Shown here: one piece after another, positions 1 through 11,320 of the stretch
Numbering within the stretch: the first letter of the stretch is position 1
Layout: every line of letters starts with the position of its first letter
Assembly (NCBI GenBank): GCA_029255685.2
Contig: CM055313.2
Span: 27,834,579-27,898,578, forward strand
Source of the DNA: Silene conica
Lineage: Eukaryota; Streptophyta; Magnoliopsida; Caryophyllales; Caryophyllaceae
DNA: 64,000 nt
Direction: 5' to 3'
Translations under genes and position numbers: made by a program
Notes under the pieces: generated by a model
What the model saw: the letters and a program-made list of their open reading frames with translations, nothing else
What the model was told of the DNA's origin: nothing
Database searches by the model: none

Positions 1-664
1 TCCTTGATGATGAGGATGAAGATCTATCTCTTCCAATCATTTTTCTAAAAGAACTTAATCTAAAACTTGACGGTCCACTTTCGTTACTAATAACTTTACC
101 AGATAAACTAACCGGCATACTGGGGTGATCACTATCAACAAGCTCCACAACCCTAGGTGGTTCACGATCAAGCGGTTCAAGTCCAAGTCCAAGTCGTGGC
201 GTGGCATCAGACCGACAAATGGGGCAACTCGATTGGCTCATTAACCACGTATCGATACATTCCACGTGGAATATGTGATTACAATTAGGTAATCGTCTAG
301 CCAGCTCATTATTTTGTAACATGGCTAGACATACCGTACACTCGTCATTTTTATCGTGAGTCTCGTCTGATTGGTTAATTAAAAACGAAGGTAGTGAATT
401 AATGACAATTGGGTCGAGGCCGGGTTTTATTGGTGTTGGCTCCACGTGTCGTAGTTGGTGACTATATATGAAGGCGGCCGAGAGGGTGGTGGATTGACGT
501 CGAGGAGGTGATCGGAGAGCGCAACGGACGTAAATGTGGAGGATTATTACTAGGATTATAACAAAGGTTAATGAGAATATTGCACTTAGCATAATTTTGG
601 TTGTGTCATGGTTAATTGTAGGTGAATTATAGGAGTAATTATTATGATTATTATCTAATGTCAT
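1..664 (-). CDS. ATL-family RING-H2 E3 ubiquitin ligase, 3' end outside window
   Basis: The frame is open from an ATG at 664 to the window edge (221 codons, no stop reached), in one exon as is usual for ATL genes. Seen in order: a short Asn-rich N-terminus, one hydrophobic membrane segment at about residues 25-47, a basic stretch (RSPPRRQ), the ATL hallmark GLD motif at 82-84 (PGLDPIVINSLPSF), then a complete RING-H2 finger with C109, C112, C128, H130, H133, C136, C147 and C150 and the conserved Trp140 before the last Cys pair. The tail is Ser-rich. Family knowledge: ATL proteins are membrane-anchored E3 ligases that recruit an E2 through the RING and often act in defence or hormone responses; the substrate here cannot be told. 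I chose the first ATG because it precedes the membrane segment; a second in-frame Met lies at residue 25. A MULE lies 262 bp upstream. The family call is secure, the exact orthologue is not. Confidence 0.93.
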   Translation of the reverse strand, partial: MTLDNNHNNYSYNSPTINHDTTKIMLSAIFSLTFVIILVIILHIYVRCALRSPPRRQSTTLSAAFIYSHQLRHVEPTPIKPGLDPIVINSLPSFLINQSDETHDKNDECTVCLAMLQNNELARRLPNCNHIFHVECIDTWLMSQSSCPICRSDATPRLGLGLEPLDREPPRVVELVDSDHPSMPVSLSGKVISNESGPSSFRLSSFRKMIGRDRSSSSSSR

Positions 665-839
665 GGTAATTACAAATTGGATAATTTGGGAGAAATTATG
701 GAGAGATTAAGGGAGTTTATTTTGTAATTGGAATTATGGACAATAGAGTTGAAATTTCATGTGTTTAAGAAATGTATGTAAATATGTAAAATAGTATGAA
801 TTGTTGACTATTGAATAGTTAAAGAGTTTGACTTTTAGT

Positions 840-2262
840 GATAAGAGTATATAAACGTTATGTTCACGTTCTTATTTTTTATGCGTTGATTTTTAGATAT
901 TAGTAGAGTATAGGTATTTTTATTTTGGGTTTTTTCCATTAATATCCCCGTGGTTTTCACTTTTCCCACTTGTACCCCTGCGTATAACACTTTACTAGTC
1001 GTACCCCTAAACTTAATTAGTTTAACCCATCAGTAGCCAAACATGTTTATGCCGTCTATTTTAGGCGTTAAGTGCCATGTTGGCACTCTATTTGCCAAAT
1101 AAGCACCTAATTTGGCAAAGAGTTTTTCCCATTGATGCCCTTGTGATTTTTTCTTTTCTCACTTGTATCCCTGCATTTTCGCATTTTCGATTTCGATGTT
1201 GAGCCGATATGTTTAAAACCGTATTGCTTATTATACCCCTTTTAAATTAATAAAAAAATTATAATATATCGTTTATTATCTCGTTTTATATCACATGATA
1301 TAATACCGTTATATATTACCTTTTATTTTATTCAAAAAAAATATTATCTAACATTCACAACTTATTTTATATTAAGTGGACCAAGACTTCAAACAAGATG
1401 AGTGTCGTTACTTGTCAATGCTCATATTGATCCTGCGGCGTCACTTACCTATTTCATCGTTGAACCACCAACTAAATTTTAGATTCTCAATCCCTCTTTC
1501 TTTTGATCTATCATAAATTTTTCCCATATTTTTTCGGTTTTGATAAATTTTGTATTTATAGTCTTTTATAGCTAATTTGAGGTCGGATAAATTTTTAATT
1601 TTTTAATCAAAATATTTCTGACACTTTTACTATTTAAGAAAATTTAACAACTGAATGTTTCGTTAAATCTTTGATTATCAACAATAAGATATATTTGTAA
1701 TGCCTTGGACTAAACATCGAAAAATTTGAACTTTAAATCGGATATCCGACTCATGTAATTTCAATTCTAACAATTTTTCATTCCTTTTTATTACTTTTTA
1801 CGCAGGGGTACAAATGGGAAAAATGAAAACCACAAGGGCATCAATGGGAAAATCCTTTGCCAAGTCAGGTGCTTATTTGGCAAATAGAGTGCCAACATGA
1901 CACTTAACGGCTAAAATAGACGGCATAAACATGTTTGGCTACTGATGGGTTTAACTAATTAAGTATAGGGGTACGACTAGTAAAGTGTTATACGCAGGGG
2001 TACAAGTGGGAAAAGTGAAAACCACAGGGACATCAATGGAAAAAACCCTTTTATTTTTAAATTTGATTTACCGTGTGTTCTCTGCTGATAACAGTGATTA
2101 ATTCAGTTGTTAATTTTAAATGATAAAAGTATATAAATGTTATGTTCACGTTCTTATTTCTCATGTGTTGATTTTGAGAGATTAGATGACTAAATATTTT
2201 TCTCTTTCTAAATTTGAGTTATCGTGTGTTCTTCGTCAATAACAGTAGTTAATTCAGTTGTT
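840..2262. repeat. Two tandem ~145-bp units, the first split by a MULE
   Basis: The stretch GTATATAAACGTTATGTTCA at about 847 recurs at about 2129 with one change, and the text ending in TTAATTCAGTTGTTA occurs at about 2098-2112 and again at 2248-2262. Together they make two tandem copies of a ~145-bp AT-rich unit. Unit 1 is 840-926 plus 2058-2121 and is interrupted by the MULE with its TSD; unit 2 is about 2122-2262. The copies are diverged by eye at roughly 10-15 percent. They lie in the upstream region of the ATL gene. No function is visible. Confidence 0.7.
927..2048. mobile_element. Non-autonomous Mutator-like element (TIR-MULE), 1122 bp
   Basis: The first ~195 bp (927-1125) are the inverted complement of the last ~195 bp (1853-2048), beginning GGGTTTTTTCCATTAATATC and ending AATGGAAAAAACCC. 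A perfect 9-bp duplication TTTTATTTT flanks it at 918-926 and 2049-2057; a 9-bp TSD with long TIRs is diagnostic of Mutator-like elements. A second inner inverted pair (about 1122-1180 and 1800-1855) repeats the terminal motif (cttgtaTCCCTGC / GCAGGGGTACaa), so the ends are layered. The AT-rich core (1180-1800) has no transposase and no long frame, so movement would need a MURA-type enzyme from elsewhere. Confidence 0.9.
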
Positions 2263-2621
2263 ATTGTTGTGGGTGTTTTTTGGAAAGATAAACAGTTGAT
2301 TAAAAAGTTTATTTCATTCTCTTTATAAGGGATCGAAGTGTTGATTTTGTGGTTGATAAATCAGGTGAACAATCAACACATGGAACGAACGCAAATATTT
2401 GAATATTGTTTATGTTGGTGAGTTTTGAGAAAAAATGACGAGGATAGTTAGAGAAAAGTTTGGTGTTAGGTGAGTAATTGACTTTGTAGGATTTGAGTAC
2501 GTAAGTTTTAGTCTATTTAGGCTTCACAGTTTATTCACACGGGCTTTGCTCTTTATATGGATTGGGCTTTAACACTTATTTAGTATTGGGCTGGTTTCAA
2601 GTTAAATACAAAAGGGCATGT

Positions 2622-3428
2622 TATACGTTGTCGACAAATTACTAATTATTGTCGACACTTTTACATAAACTATCAATTTTGCCCCCTTTCAACCTTTTTA
2701 TTTACCATTTGACAATTAGCAAATTCAAATTCATTAAAAAAATTGTCGGTTTTCTCACAAAAAATTAAATAAGGTTTAGTGCGATTCGAATTTCAACGAT
2801 TTCAACGAGCGATTCGATCAACGATAATTCAACGATTTCAACGAGCGATTCGAATAACGATTTTCAACGATGAACGACAATAACGAGATTAGTTTATGAT
2901 TTAAATTTGATTCAAATTTATGATTTTTAGTTCGTAATATAGTAGAATGGACTAACGTTAGATTCCCGAAGCCAATTTGAAACTTTTAAAAAAAAAATTA
3001 GAAATTGCCCAGACAAAGAACATTTTCGTCCAGACCTAGGTCCACACAAAGATGATTTTCGTCCAGACCTAGGTCCAGACGTAAATGTTCTTCGTCCCAT
3101 TTTTTTTAAAAAGAAAAAAAAATTGGAGAAAACAGTCCAGACGAAAATCCTCTTCGTCCCAAACTTTTTTTTTTTTCGTTTTCGCGAATACGGTTCAAAT
3201 CCGGGTAAGAAACATATATCTTAAACGAATTACATTAAAAAAATCCGACATTCAAACAACGATTCTATCCTAATTCCGTCAAAAATTAAGGCATCTATCC
3301 TAATTCTGTTTCTAATCTATCAAAATAAGAACAAAACAAAAAAAAATCAAAGAAGGGGATGGGAGGGGTAGTTTAGGAATTTCATTAAAAAATGTCGACG
3401 ATAATTAGTAATTTGTCGAGGACGTATA
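2622..3428. mobile_element. Probable inverted-repeat (foldback/MITE-like) element, ~807 bp
   Basis: A ~37-bp inverted repeat brackets this stretch: TATACGTTGTCGACAAATTA at 2622 and its inverted counterpart ending at 3428 (two mismatches), both continuing as ACTAATTATnGTCGACA. Inside are direct repeats of TTCAACGATTTCAACGAGCG (about 2796 and 2829) and several copies of CGTCCAGACCTAGGTCCA (about 3027-3080). I could not find a convincing TSD, so the superfamily is open. No coding frame. Confidence 0.5.
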
Positions 3429-3609
3429 GTAGGTTGGAATTAATTTCAACAAAAGTAATAATAAATGTGATTTGATTACCCTTGTTACGAAAAGAAAAGG
3501 GAAACAAAGCAACTCATTTCCTTTGTTGTTGTTTGTTTGACATAAACTAAGGGAATAAAATTTACTTCCTTACACTCAATCCATCTAATTCTTTACCCCC
3601 ACCTAGGTA

Positions 3610-4075
3610 GCACCAAAACGGACACGAACACAGACACGGACACGTGACACGGCAAGTCATGAAATTTAGGACACTGGACACGTTACTTAAATTTAATAAA
3701 ATATATATTTTAAATAATAGATGTTTGATTTTATTTTTGTAAAAGTATTTGATATTAATTTTAAATAAGTGAAGGTAAAACTTGCCCTGATAATAACTCA
3801 TTTTCATTTCTCATCCGAACCAATATTCTTATTAATCTCTTTTGATAGCACATTCTCGTCTGAAGAACATCATTCACCCCAAATGATGACCAAATACCGT
3901 GGACACGCTATGGACACGACTCAAATACCATGGACACGCGTAGGACACGTGCCCAAATAAATGTAGAAAGTTAGACACGACTTTATAGGTGTCCGACACA
4001 TTTCGGCGTGTGTCCGTGGAGTGTCGTTGTCAGACACGGTGTCGGACACAGTATGGCTCATCACGAGTTGTGTCC
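3610..4075. repeat. GGACACG/GTGTCC-rich repeat tract
   Basis: Short GGACACG-like words are dense at 3615-3680 and 3900-4060 (for example GACACGGACACGTGACACGG at 3633), partly in inverted orientation (GTGTCCGACAC on the right). The flanking words GATTACCCTTGTTAC (3472) and CATTACCCTTGTTAC (4084) form a loose direct repeat. This is probably the decayed end structure of a DNA transposon, but neither borders nor class can be proved. Confidence 0.4.
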
Positions 4076-4109
4076 ATGAGATTTCATTACCCTTGTTACC
4101 TTTGTTACC

Positions 4110-4380
4110 TTTCAACCACTTTTTTCACCTACCACCACACTTGCGACTGCCACCGCACATGCCACCACCATGACACCGTCGCCACCGCCGACCGTCACCG
4201 CCACCATGACCCCCACCACCACCACCACTGCAATGACACCCCCACCATCATCGCCGCCGCCGCCGCCGTTATGACACCCACACCACCATCACCACCGCCA
4301 CTACCACCACCACCGCCATGACATCCACACCGCCACCACCGCCATGACACCATTACCACCATCACCGCTGCCAATAGATA
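4110..4380. repeat. Low-complexity CCA/CCG trinucleotide tract
   Basis: Interrupted CAC, CCA and GCCGCC trinucleotides run for about 270 bp. Frames through it give only His/Thr/Pro runs and are not taken as genes. Confidence 0.8.
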
Positions 4381-5310
4381 AGTGGTTGTTTGTGGTGGTG
4401 TGTGTTAGTGGTAGAAGTGAGTGTGAGTGAACCATTAGTTACACCTTTCTTGGTGTAACCAAATAACAAATTAAGTTTTAGGTAATTTCTTACCTTTCCT
4501 CCTCTTACCCTTTCTGATTTCCTTTCCCTTTCTCTTTCTCTAACCAAGTGCCCCTTATTAGTATGTTAGAACTAGCAGTAAGGTACTAAGATCTTGTTTT
4601 TTTATGGATTAGTGTTAACTTAATTACACTTTATTTGATTCATTCAGTTTTGTTCGGCTAAGCTCAATTCTACTTAATTAACACTAATTTCAGCTATATT
4701 CAATTCAGTTTAACTCTGCTCTTTTCAATACAGTTCAATTGTTCAGCTTATTTCAATAAAAATAGTCCAAATAAAATGAATTATCCAAGATAATGAAAAG
4801 AATGTAAAATTAGAAAATATTTTATGAAACAGTTAAATAGTGAATAAGCAATACATTTCTTGTGTGACGGGTATGTCCGTCACAAGTTTTGTGACGGATA
4901 TTATCGCAAAACATAAAAAAATGTCTAGATAATTACAAATAACTTATCTTTATCCATATATGTGAATTTTATTTAACTCCTAACGAGCTTACAACGTATA
5001 TTACCGTCAAAGGAAGATATTTTTAGACCGACTGAATGATTAAATTCCTAATTAGTAGCATAACATGGTGCCTTGATGCATGTAGGGCAGTTAAGATTCT
5101 CAAACCTATATGTCCCACTTATTAGTGAAGGGGCAAGATTACTAACCTAATTATTTAAACTTAATTAAATTAATTAATGCTTTTGTTTTATGTTGACTGT
5201 CATTTAATTTAATATTAATAATAATGTTAATTATATGCTAAATGTCAGTTTATTAGATAAGGTATCTATGTCTTTGTCATATAAGAGGCATATTAATTAT
5301 TAATGCTAGA
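4381..5310. other. AT-rich intergenic DNA without recognisable gene
   Basis: I see no frame or motif that supports a gene. A small inverted repeat GTGACGGGTATGTCCGTCAC lies at 4864, and a diffuse cluster of CAGTTCAATT-like words at about 4640-4760 resembles clusters near 5560-5790, 12720-12870 and 16690-16810. Confidence 0.6.
4640..4760. repeat. Interspersed TTCAATTCAGTT-rich repeat, copy 1
   Basis: It is dense in short words such as AGCTCAATTCTACTT, ATTCAATTCAGTTTAAC and CAGTTCAATTGTTCAGC. The same word family occurs on both sides of the CACTA insertion and in inverse orientation near 16690. It looks like one dispersed repeat family of unknown class. Confidence 0.4.
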
Positions 5311-5475
5311 ATGATGTCTACAAATATAAAGTTAAGATTCTTTTTATTAACTTTTTATTTAATAAAATTAATTAAATTTGTCAAGATTGTTTAATGGTAT
5401 AAAGCAAGTATTAGCAATTTTGTTTCGACATTAAGTTAGTGAAGGACATGCATGCTAGTTGAGTTTTAAAGGTTC
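5311..5475. repeat. Dispersed ~160-bp duplication, copy 1 (partner at 12948-13105)
   Basis: The word TGTCTACAAATATAAAGTTA and then AAGATTCTTTTT, TATAAAGCAAGTATTA, CAATTTTGTTTC and TAGTTGAGTTTTAAA occur in the same order at 12948-13105. With the CACTA removed the two copies would be about 0.7 kb apart. Confidence 0.7.
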
Positions 5476-5559
5476 TTTAACGCCACAAGTTCGATCCAAT
5501 TAAATCTCGTGTCGTATTCATGTTGATTTGTTTATATGGATGAGTCTTTTATTCTTTTC

Positions 5560-5791
5560 AGCTGAATTAAATTTGATAGAGACGAACGAATTGAATGAAA
5601 ATGAACTGAGCGTTTGAGCTGAAGTAAGGTTCTGTTTTGTCTCGCTTAATTTCAGCTCATTTCACTTCAGTTCTGCTCTATTAAGTTCAGTTCAATTCAA
5701 TTCAATTATGCTCATCTTTTCACAAATAAACTCTTATTTATACTTCTTTCAATTCATTTTAATTTAGTTTAATTCAGTTTAATTCAGCTCA
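5560..5791. repeat. Interspersed TTCAATTCAGTT-rich repeat, copy 2 (left flank of CACTA)
   Basis: Same word family as at 4640-4760 (CAGTTCAATTCAATTCAATT and neighbours). It continues on the far side of the CACTA at 12715-12880, so the element inserted into this repeat. Confidence 0.5.
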
Positions 5792-5814
5792 TATCACTAC
5801 AAAACATTGCTGTA

Positions 5815-6150
5815 TTTGCGACGGACAGTTCCGTTGCAAACAATGTGAAATCCGTCGCAAAAGTCTAATTTGCGACGGACAGTGCCTGTCGCATATTTTT
5901 GTCGCAGAATGGAATTTAGGGACGGAATTTTCCGTCGCAAAAATTAGCGACGGATTGACCAAGGTTTGCGACGGAATGACTTTGACCCGACCCTCTGGTC
6001 AAGGTCAGTCAACCTTTGCGACGGAATTTCCGTCGCAAATTCCTCTTTTGCGACGGAAATTCCGTCGCAAAGGTTGACTGACTTTGACTTGTTGGTTAAG
6101 GTCAGTCAACATTTGCGACAGAATTCCGTCGCAAATCAAAACATTTCCGT
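5815..6150. repeat. CACTA left subterminal repeats
   Basis: About ten copies of TTTGCGACGGA or its complement TCCGTCGCAAA in both orientations, several as palindromes such as GCGACGGAAATTCCGTCGC (about 6050-6068). In this superfamily they are the transposase-binding sites. Confidence 0.85.
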
Positions 6151-7309
6151 CGCAAAGTCCTGTAGGATTTTCCGGTTTCAACTGTTTTTTCTGCTCCCCA
6201 TTTCAGCTAAATAGCTGATTTTACCCATTTGTAAGCTCTCCAAACCTGCATATTTCAGCCAAAACAACCCAGCAACAAAGAACTTGTCCGAGATAAGGTT
6301 TTTAAAAGGTCGTCTTTTCATAACTAAAATTAAGGTTTTACATATGTTCATTCAACTTTAAAATAAAACTAAACATAATCCTAGTTTGACCAACTAACCA
6401 ACCTAATAAAACCTATCTAACGGTGGTGTCAGTGGGCTGTGGGGTGATGAAATGGTTGGCCGCCCTAGCATTGTCGCCGCCGTCATCATCAAAGTCGCGT
6501 CTTGGCTGAGAAAAGCCTCCCGGGTTGCACCTTTGAGTAGTGAACTCCCCCCGTTGACTTAAGAACTCTTCAATTGCCTTTAGCCTTTGAGATGTCTCGA
6601 GTTCACGTTCCCTTAGCTGAGCATTCTCTTGAAGGACTCTACTGACGATACCTGCAATTAATAGTCAAACATGGTATTATATTCATTCAGTAAACGGTAA
6701 AATAATTGGTTAGTCTTAATCTTTAATATACTACAAAATACTAACCTGGGGTGTATGATGGGTTCCCAACACTTGAGTGACGGCTACGTTTGTAAAGAAC
6801 TTGTGCTGCATTTCCCATACCAAGTATCAGCCCTTTCTTGTTAAAGCCGCCATGTTCTTTGAAGTAGATCTCGTTATCGTCGATCTCCTCCTCCGGTATC
6901 CCTTCACTTATCATTTTAGTCTTCCTTGAAAAAACCTTTCCCTACAAAACAAAAACAAAGTTTGATTAGTATACATTAATTAATTACTAAAGCAAATTAC
7001 TAAAACATAAAGAAAAGTTTCTGATAACTTACAAAGAGTTCTTTCGATTTCGTTGAAAGTCATCCCTTCTTGGCATGCTTCTTGGTCTTCTCCAGCAAAA
7101 CCAAGGCGGATGGTACATCCCTCCCATCTTGTCCAGCCTACAATTTAAATCGAACGGCACTTGTTAAAAAAAACACTCAAGATTGTCAAAGTTTGCCAAT
7201 TGTTAAAAAATTACTCAAGACGAGAAAAAGTGAAGTAAAAACTATGAAATTACCATTTCATCCATAATCTGGAGGGTGTTTCTACGACCCATAATATGAG
7301 TACCTAAGG

Positions 7310-10138
7310 TGTAACACCCCGATATTTTCCGTAGTATAAATTTAAAGATTTAATTTAATTTAAAGAATAATTTATATTTTATTATATTTCGTAAATATAT
7401 TTTTGTAATAAGAATATTTCATTTTAAAGCTTTTTAGTTTCAATTTATATTTCGAGTTTTATAAATTTAAGTTTCGGCTTTAAATTTTTGAGAAATGACA
7501 TGTATGGCGGATAATTTCATGAATTGTGGTTTACTTGTATATTTTGTCCCATCTCGAGTAATAATAGACTTGAGATGTTGTTTCCGTCTTAATTAGCCAA
7601 ATCCAAGTCCATCCCGACTCATTAAATGAATCTCGAGTCATTCCCGACTCAAAACTCCCATATATGCATGTTGTGTTTTTATTTCTCACAACTCACCCAC
7701 CCTTCATCCCCCTCATCAAAAACCCCCAAACCCTTCACCATTGTTGGTGTTCCTCAAGAACACAAATCTGACTCTACCGCCTTCGTTCCTTGCTCAAATT
7801 CCGAGTTTTTTGTAGGTATGTTCTCCTCTTCTTCTTCTCCTTCTTTTCATGTCTTTAAAAGTTAGTATTGTTGGGTTTTCGGAAAAACCCATTTTTCTAG
7901 GGTTCCTTTGTGATTCGTTTTTCTTATCGTTCTTGAGCGAGAATGGATGCTTGGACTTCAATGAAGGATTCTTTGAAGAATTTAAGAGCTTTAAAGGTAA
8001 CTTTGAGAGGTCACTCGACTTTAAGTCAAAAATCGTTTGTGTATGGTTGTGGTTGTTTAATTTCTGAAATTATGAGCATTGTATTGATTGATTTCTGAAA
8101 TTGTGAAGTATTGAGTTGTTTGGTTGTCTTCTAATCGATTGAAATGAGATTCATGGTTGAATTGGTGGTAATGAATGATAAATGTCGCTTGTAGTTAATG
8201 GGCAAGTTAGTATCCGTCACATGCTTAGTTCGTCTTATCAAACATAGTGATTTCCGATTGATTTAATCCGTGTTTGAGTTGATAAATGTTGCTTGTTATC
8301 GTTTAGTTACGATTACATGTTTTCATATATACGAGATTAGTTGGCATTACGTGTTGGGTACATCGCGTAGCAACTATCTTGCATTGTCGAATGAAGAACC
8401 AAGATGCAAGCACGCAACCTGAGCACGGCTGGGCAGCAACCCGTGGGAACCGCAGGCTGCGGCCACCCACGCAGGCCTGCGGCCTGGCCATGCGCAGGCT
8501 GCGACCTCCATGGCAGGCTGCGGTATGGGCTGTGTTTGGCGGGTGGTTTAGGCTGTTTCTAGGCTGTTTTAGCCATTGTTCGGACGTTGTTTTAGCATGT
8601 TAAATCATTATAAATCTTGTCTTAAAAAGTATATATTTATCATGTATGGTTCACGAGTCGAATTACGTTTATCCTTCATGTTTAATTCACTTGTTTACGA
8701 TATTAAATTTGTGTCATCAAAGGCTAATTAGTTTATATTCCGAATGAAACGTAAACTCGTATATGAGACTTGTCGTATGAACTTTCATTAATATATTGTT
8801 CATATGATTGAAATGTTTGGGTAATTCCGTGGTTGTTGCATAGTGGAATGCTTAAGCCGTTTTAGTAGCTAAGTTGAGGAGGAAGACCCCCCGGCCGGGC
8901 AACCGGAAGGGAAACCGGCTCCCGCTTCAAGTTAACTTCTATAAACTAGCTTAAGCGTTGTCTTGATTGAATTGAGGCTCATATGTGTTAAATGAGTTAG
9001 TTAACGGTTATGTTAGCACAAGTTAAATTGATAACGGTTATGTTGTCTTGAATTGAGTCGAGTAACGGTTATGTTGCTCTACTTGTAATTTGATAACGGT
9101 TATGTTATCTTAAGTTGAGTCGAGTAACGGGTATGTTGCCTTGCTTGTGTTTGGATGACGGTTATGTCATTCCAAGTTGTGTGGGTGACGGTTATGTCAC
9201 TTGTTTGTGAATAGATATCGGTGGTACGATTTGTGTATCATTGTAATGAACTAATGCCACCTCGGTTATGGGTTTTATCTATGTTCGGGATTGGTCGGTG
9301 TCCGTGGTTATGCGGTCCGGTCCCCGTGTGTCGTTCGGTGTAGGTTATTACATCGAGAGGTCTGGCCAGGTCTTAGGCATATAGTTGTCGGTTATGCGCT
9401 ATACATAGAGTCGGTGTCGTGGTTATGCGTCCCGATAGCTAGTGTCGTGGTTATGCGACCTAGTGGTCAGTGGTAACGGTTATGTTCCCTGACGGCGTTC
9501 ATCCTATTCTTGTGTGGTTGTGTGAATGAACATGCCATCAAGTGTTGGCCTCTGAGTCATTCACTTGGTTGATTACCTGTTTCGATATTAGTTCATCTTT
9601 TGGCTTTAATGATGTTCATATGATATGATGATTTATGCCGTTTCACACGTTTGGCATGTTGATTCATGTCTTGATCATATTTGTTGTATTTTATTAGGTC
9701 ATATTTGATTACTTATCATTGTATATGCATGTTCATATGTATATGTTGCGTTGTATTACCGTTTACGTGTTTTCTGACAAAAAGTGGCTGGGAGAACCTC
9801 GAGTTACTCCCCACTGACTGTGGCGTACATGTTTCATGTATGTAGGTTGGTGCTGTTTGGGGAAGACGTGTGGCTAGTGAGCATTGTTGATTAGTCGACA
9901 AATTACCTATTTACGTTTAGCTTAGATTTAATTCTGTTGCTATCGAGGGATACCTTATCCCTTGTAAACTTTCATTTATCTTGTATAAGTTATACTTTTT
10001 CTTTAGTTTTAAATCTTTCACATGTTATTTTTGACATTCCGCGATTAAGTTTATTTATATATGTCGAAAGTTTTTAAAATACCGTATTTCCGCTGCAAGT
10101 TGCTTGTTTATTTTTATGTAATATCGCGGGGTGTCACA
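7310..10138 (+). mobile_element. Solo LTR, 2829 bp, probably Tekay/Del-like gypsy
   Basis: It starts TGTAACACCCCGATATTTTC and ends CGCGGGGTGTCACA, flanked by the 5-bp duplication TAAGG (7305-7309 and 10139-10143). No second LTR, PBS, PPT or protein domain occurs inside, so I read it as a solo LTR left by unequal recombination. The ends and length resemble the Tekay-type LTRs at 19283 and 40134, but I see no long shared stretch, so the lineage is an inference. Orientation follows the TG...CA start rule and end similarity only. It lies inside an exon of the CACTA transposase. Confidence 0.85.
8985..9500 (+). repeat. Degenerate GGTTATG minisatellite within the solo LTR
   Basis: The word ACGGTTATGTT or GTGGTTATGCG recurs about a dozen times, at first with ~35-50-bp spacing (…GAGTCGAGTAACGGTTATGT…). 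It is probably an expanded regulatory or structural repeat of the LTR; frames through it are not coding. Confidence 0.7.
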
Positions 10139-10655
10139 TAAGGCCTTGCCTTTTTCGGTACTTCCAGACATCCTATTGGCGGTGTTTTTCTCGGATGTGT
10201 CCTTAAACTTTGGATCATTCTTTCTAGCCAGAATCTTTTCGAATATATCCGCCGGTATCCAAGATGGCCTTTCCTCCGCACTTTTCTTGGAAGCGTAGTG
10301 GATCTTTCTGTTTAGGCGTTCTTTTATCATGTTGGTCCAAGCCGCCTTAGCCGCATCTCTGTCGCGAGGATGAAAGGTAACATGTTGATGTTTCAAAAAA
10401 TAATATAGTTAGAAAATAATGAAACGAAAATAGGTAATAAATAATGAAACAGAAATAGGTAATAGTTAATAAATACCTCAAACCAATCCCACCATTCTTT
10501 CTTCATCGCATCCGACGCATGTGACCAGTTCGGCGCAAATTCCTTGTAGTTGGAAATAATGGTCAAGCTTACGAGATCGGAAACTTCTTTGTGACTGAAC
10601 CTAAAAAAGAGTTGAATTTGAAAATAAAATAATCAATAAGTAATCATATTATAAT

Positions 10656-10658
<3 letters not shown>

Positions 10659-10738
<80 letters not shown>
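10659..10738. repeat. (TA)n microsatellite, ~40 units
   Basis: Uninterrupted TA dinucleotides for about 80 bp, inside the first intron of the CACTA transposase gene. Confidence 0.97.
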
Positions 10739-10739
<1 letters not shown>

Positions 10740-11149
10740 GATCAATAAGTAAACAAATGAGATACTTACCACATACCGCTATCATAATCAGTAGGATCGA
10801 GGTGTAGTCGACGTGTAGGCTGCTGAGGCTGAGGCTGAGGCTGAGGAGGAACAAACTCGTCCTCGTCACTAGCTCCCGCTCGTCCCTCAGGCTGACGACT
10901 ACCACCACCTCGTCGTATTCTGCCTCGCATATTATCAAACTAATATAGCAACAATTAGAAAGAAATGTTTTACACAGTTAATAACTTGAAAATAATAAAG
11001 GAAATAAGATGATTTCATTGATATTAAGCCATACGGCATCTACAATAATATCAAGAAATCCTGCCTCAATTTTTTCCTAGAATTCAACCTTTCATACATC
11101 CATTTTATTTCTAATCTCTTCATAGTAAATCTACATATTTTAACAAACA

Positions 11150-11282
11150 ATAACAACAACTAATTAACAACAACAACTAAATAACAACTACATAACAACA
11201 ACAACTAACAACAACAACAACAACAACTAGTTAAAAACTATCTAGCTAATTAACAACTAATTAACAACATCAACTAACAACT

Positions 11283-11320
<38 letters not shown>

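Larger units (their letters stand above)
6413..10930 (-). pseudogene. CACTA-encoded En/Spm-type transposase, split and mutated
   Basis: Read on the minus strand. Exon 1 is 10930-10770, starting MRGRIRRGGGSRQPEG with Gln-Pro repeats and ending at a GTAAGT donor. Exon 2 is 10600-10477 (contains MKKEWWDWFE). Exon 3 is about 10393-10144, continued at 7304-7254 beyond a solo LTR, and holds WIPADIFEKILAR and NRMSGSTEKG, the conserved block of plant transposase family Ptta/En/Spm (PF03004, recognised by eye). Exon 4 is 7137-7033, exon 5 6941-6746 (contains EIYFKEHGGFNKKG), and the last exon 6651-6413 ends in a TAG after a Gln/Glu-rich, coiled-coil-like stretch. Damage: the solo LTR in exon 3, an in-frame TGA at 7062-7060 (a CGA-to-TGA change would explain it), and no AG acceptor before exon 3, where TTTTTTG is read. 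The intron calls are mine. The family binds subterminal repeats; this copy cannot make a full protein. Confidence 0.82.

Noticed and set aside
3989..4321. 110-codon His/Pro-rich frame
   Set aside because: Product of CAC/CCG trinucleotide repeats.
5815..6150. Regularly recurring GCGACGGA words resembling a CRISPR array
   Set aside because: Plant DNA, both orientations, irregular spacing, and exactly at the ends of a CACTA element: these are subterminal repeats.
9291..9476. 61-codon frame rich in Val/Gly/Arg
   Set aside because: Generated by the GGTTATG minisatellite of the solo LTR.
10633..10938. 101-codon minus frame with Tyr-Ile runs
   Set aside because: Reads through the (TA)n tract; the real coding exon here is in another frame (10930-10770).
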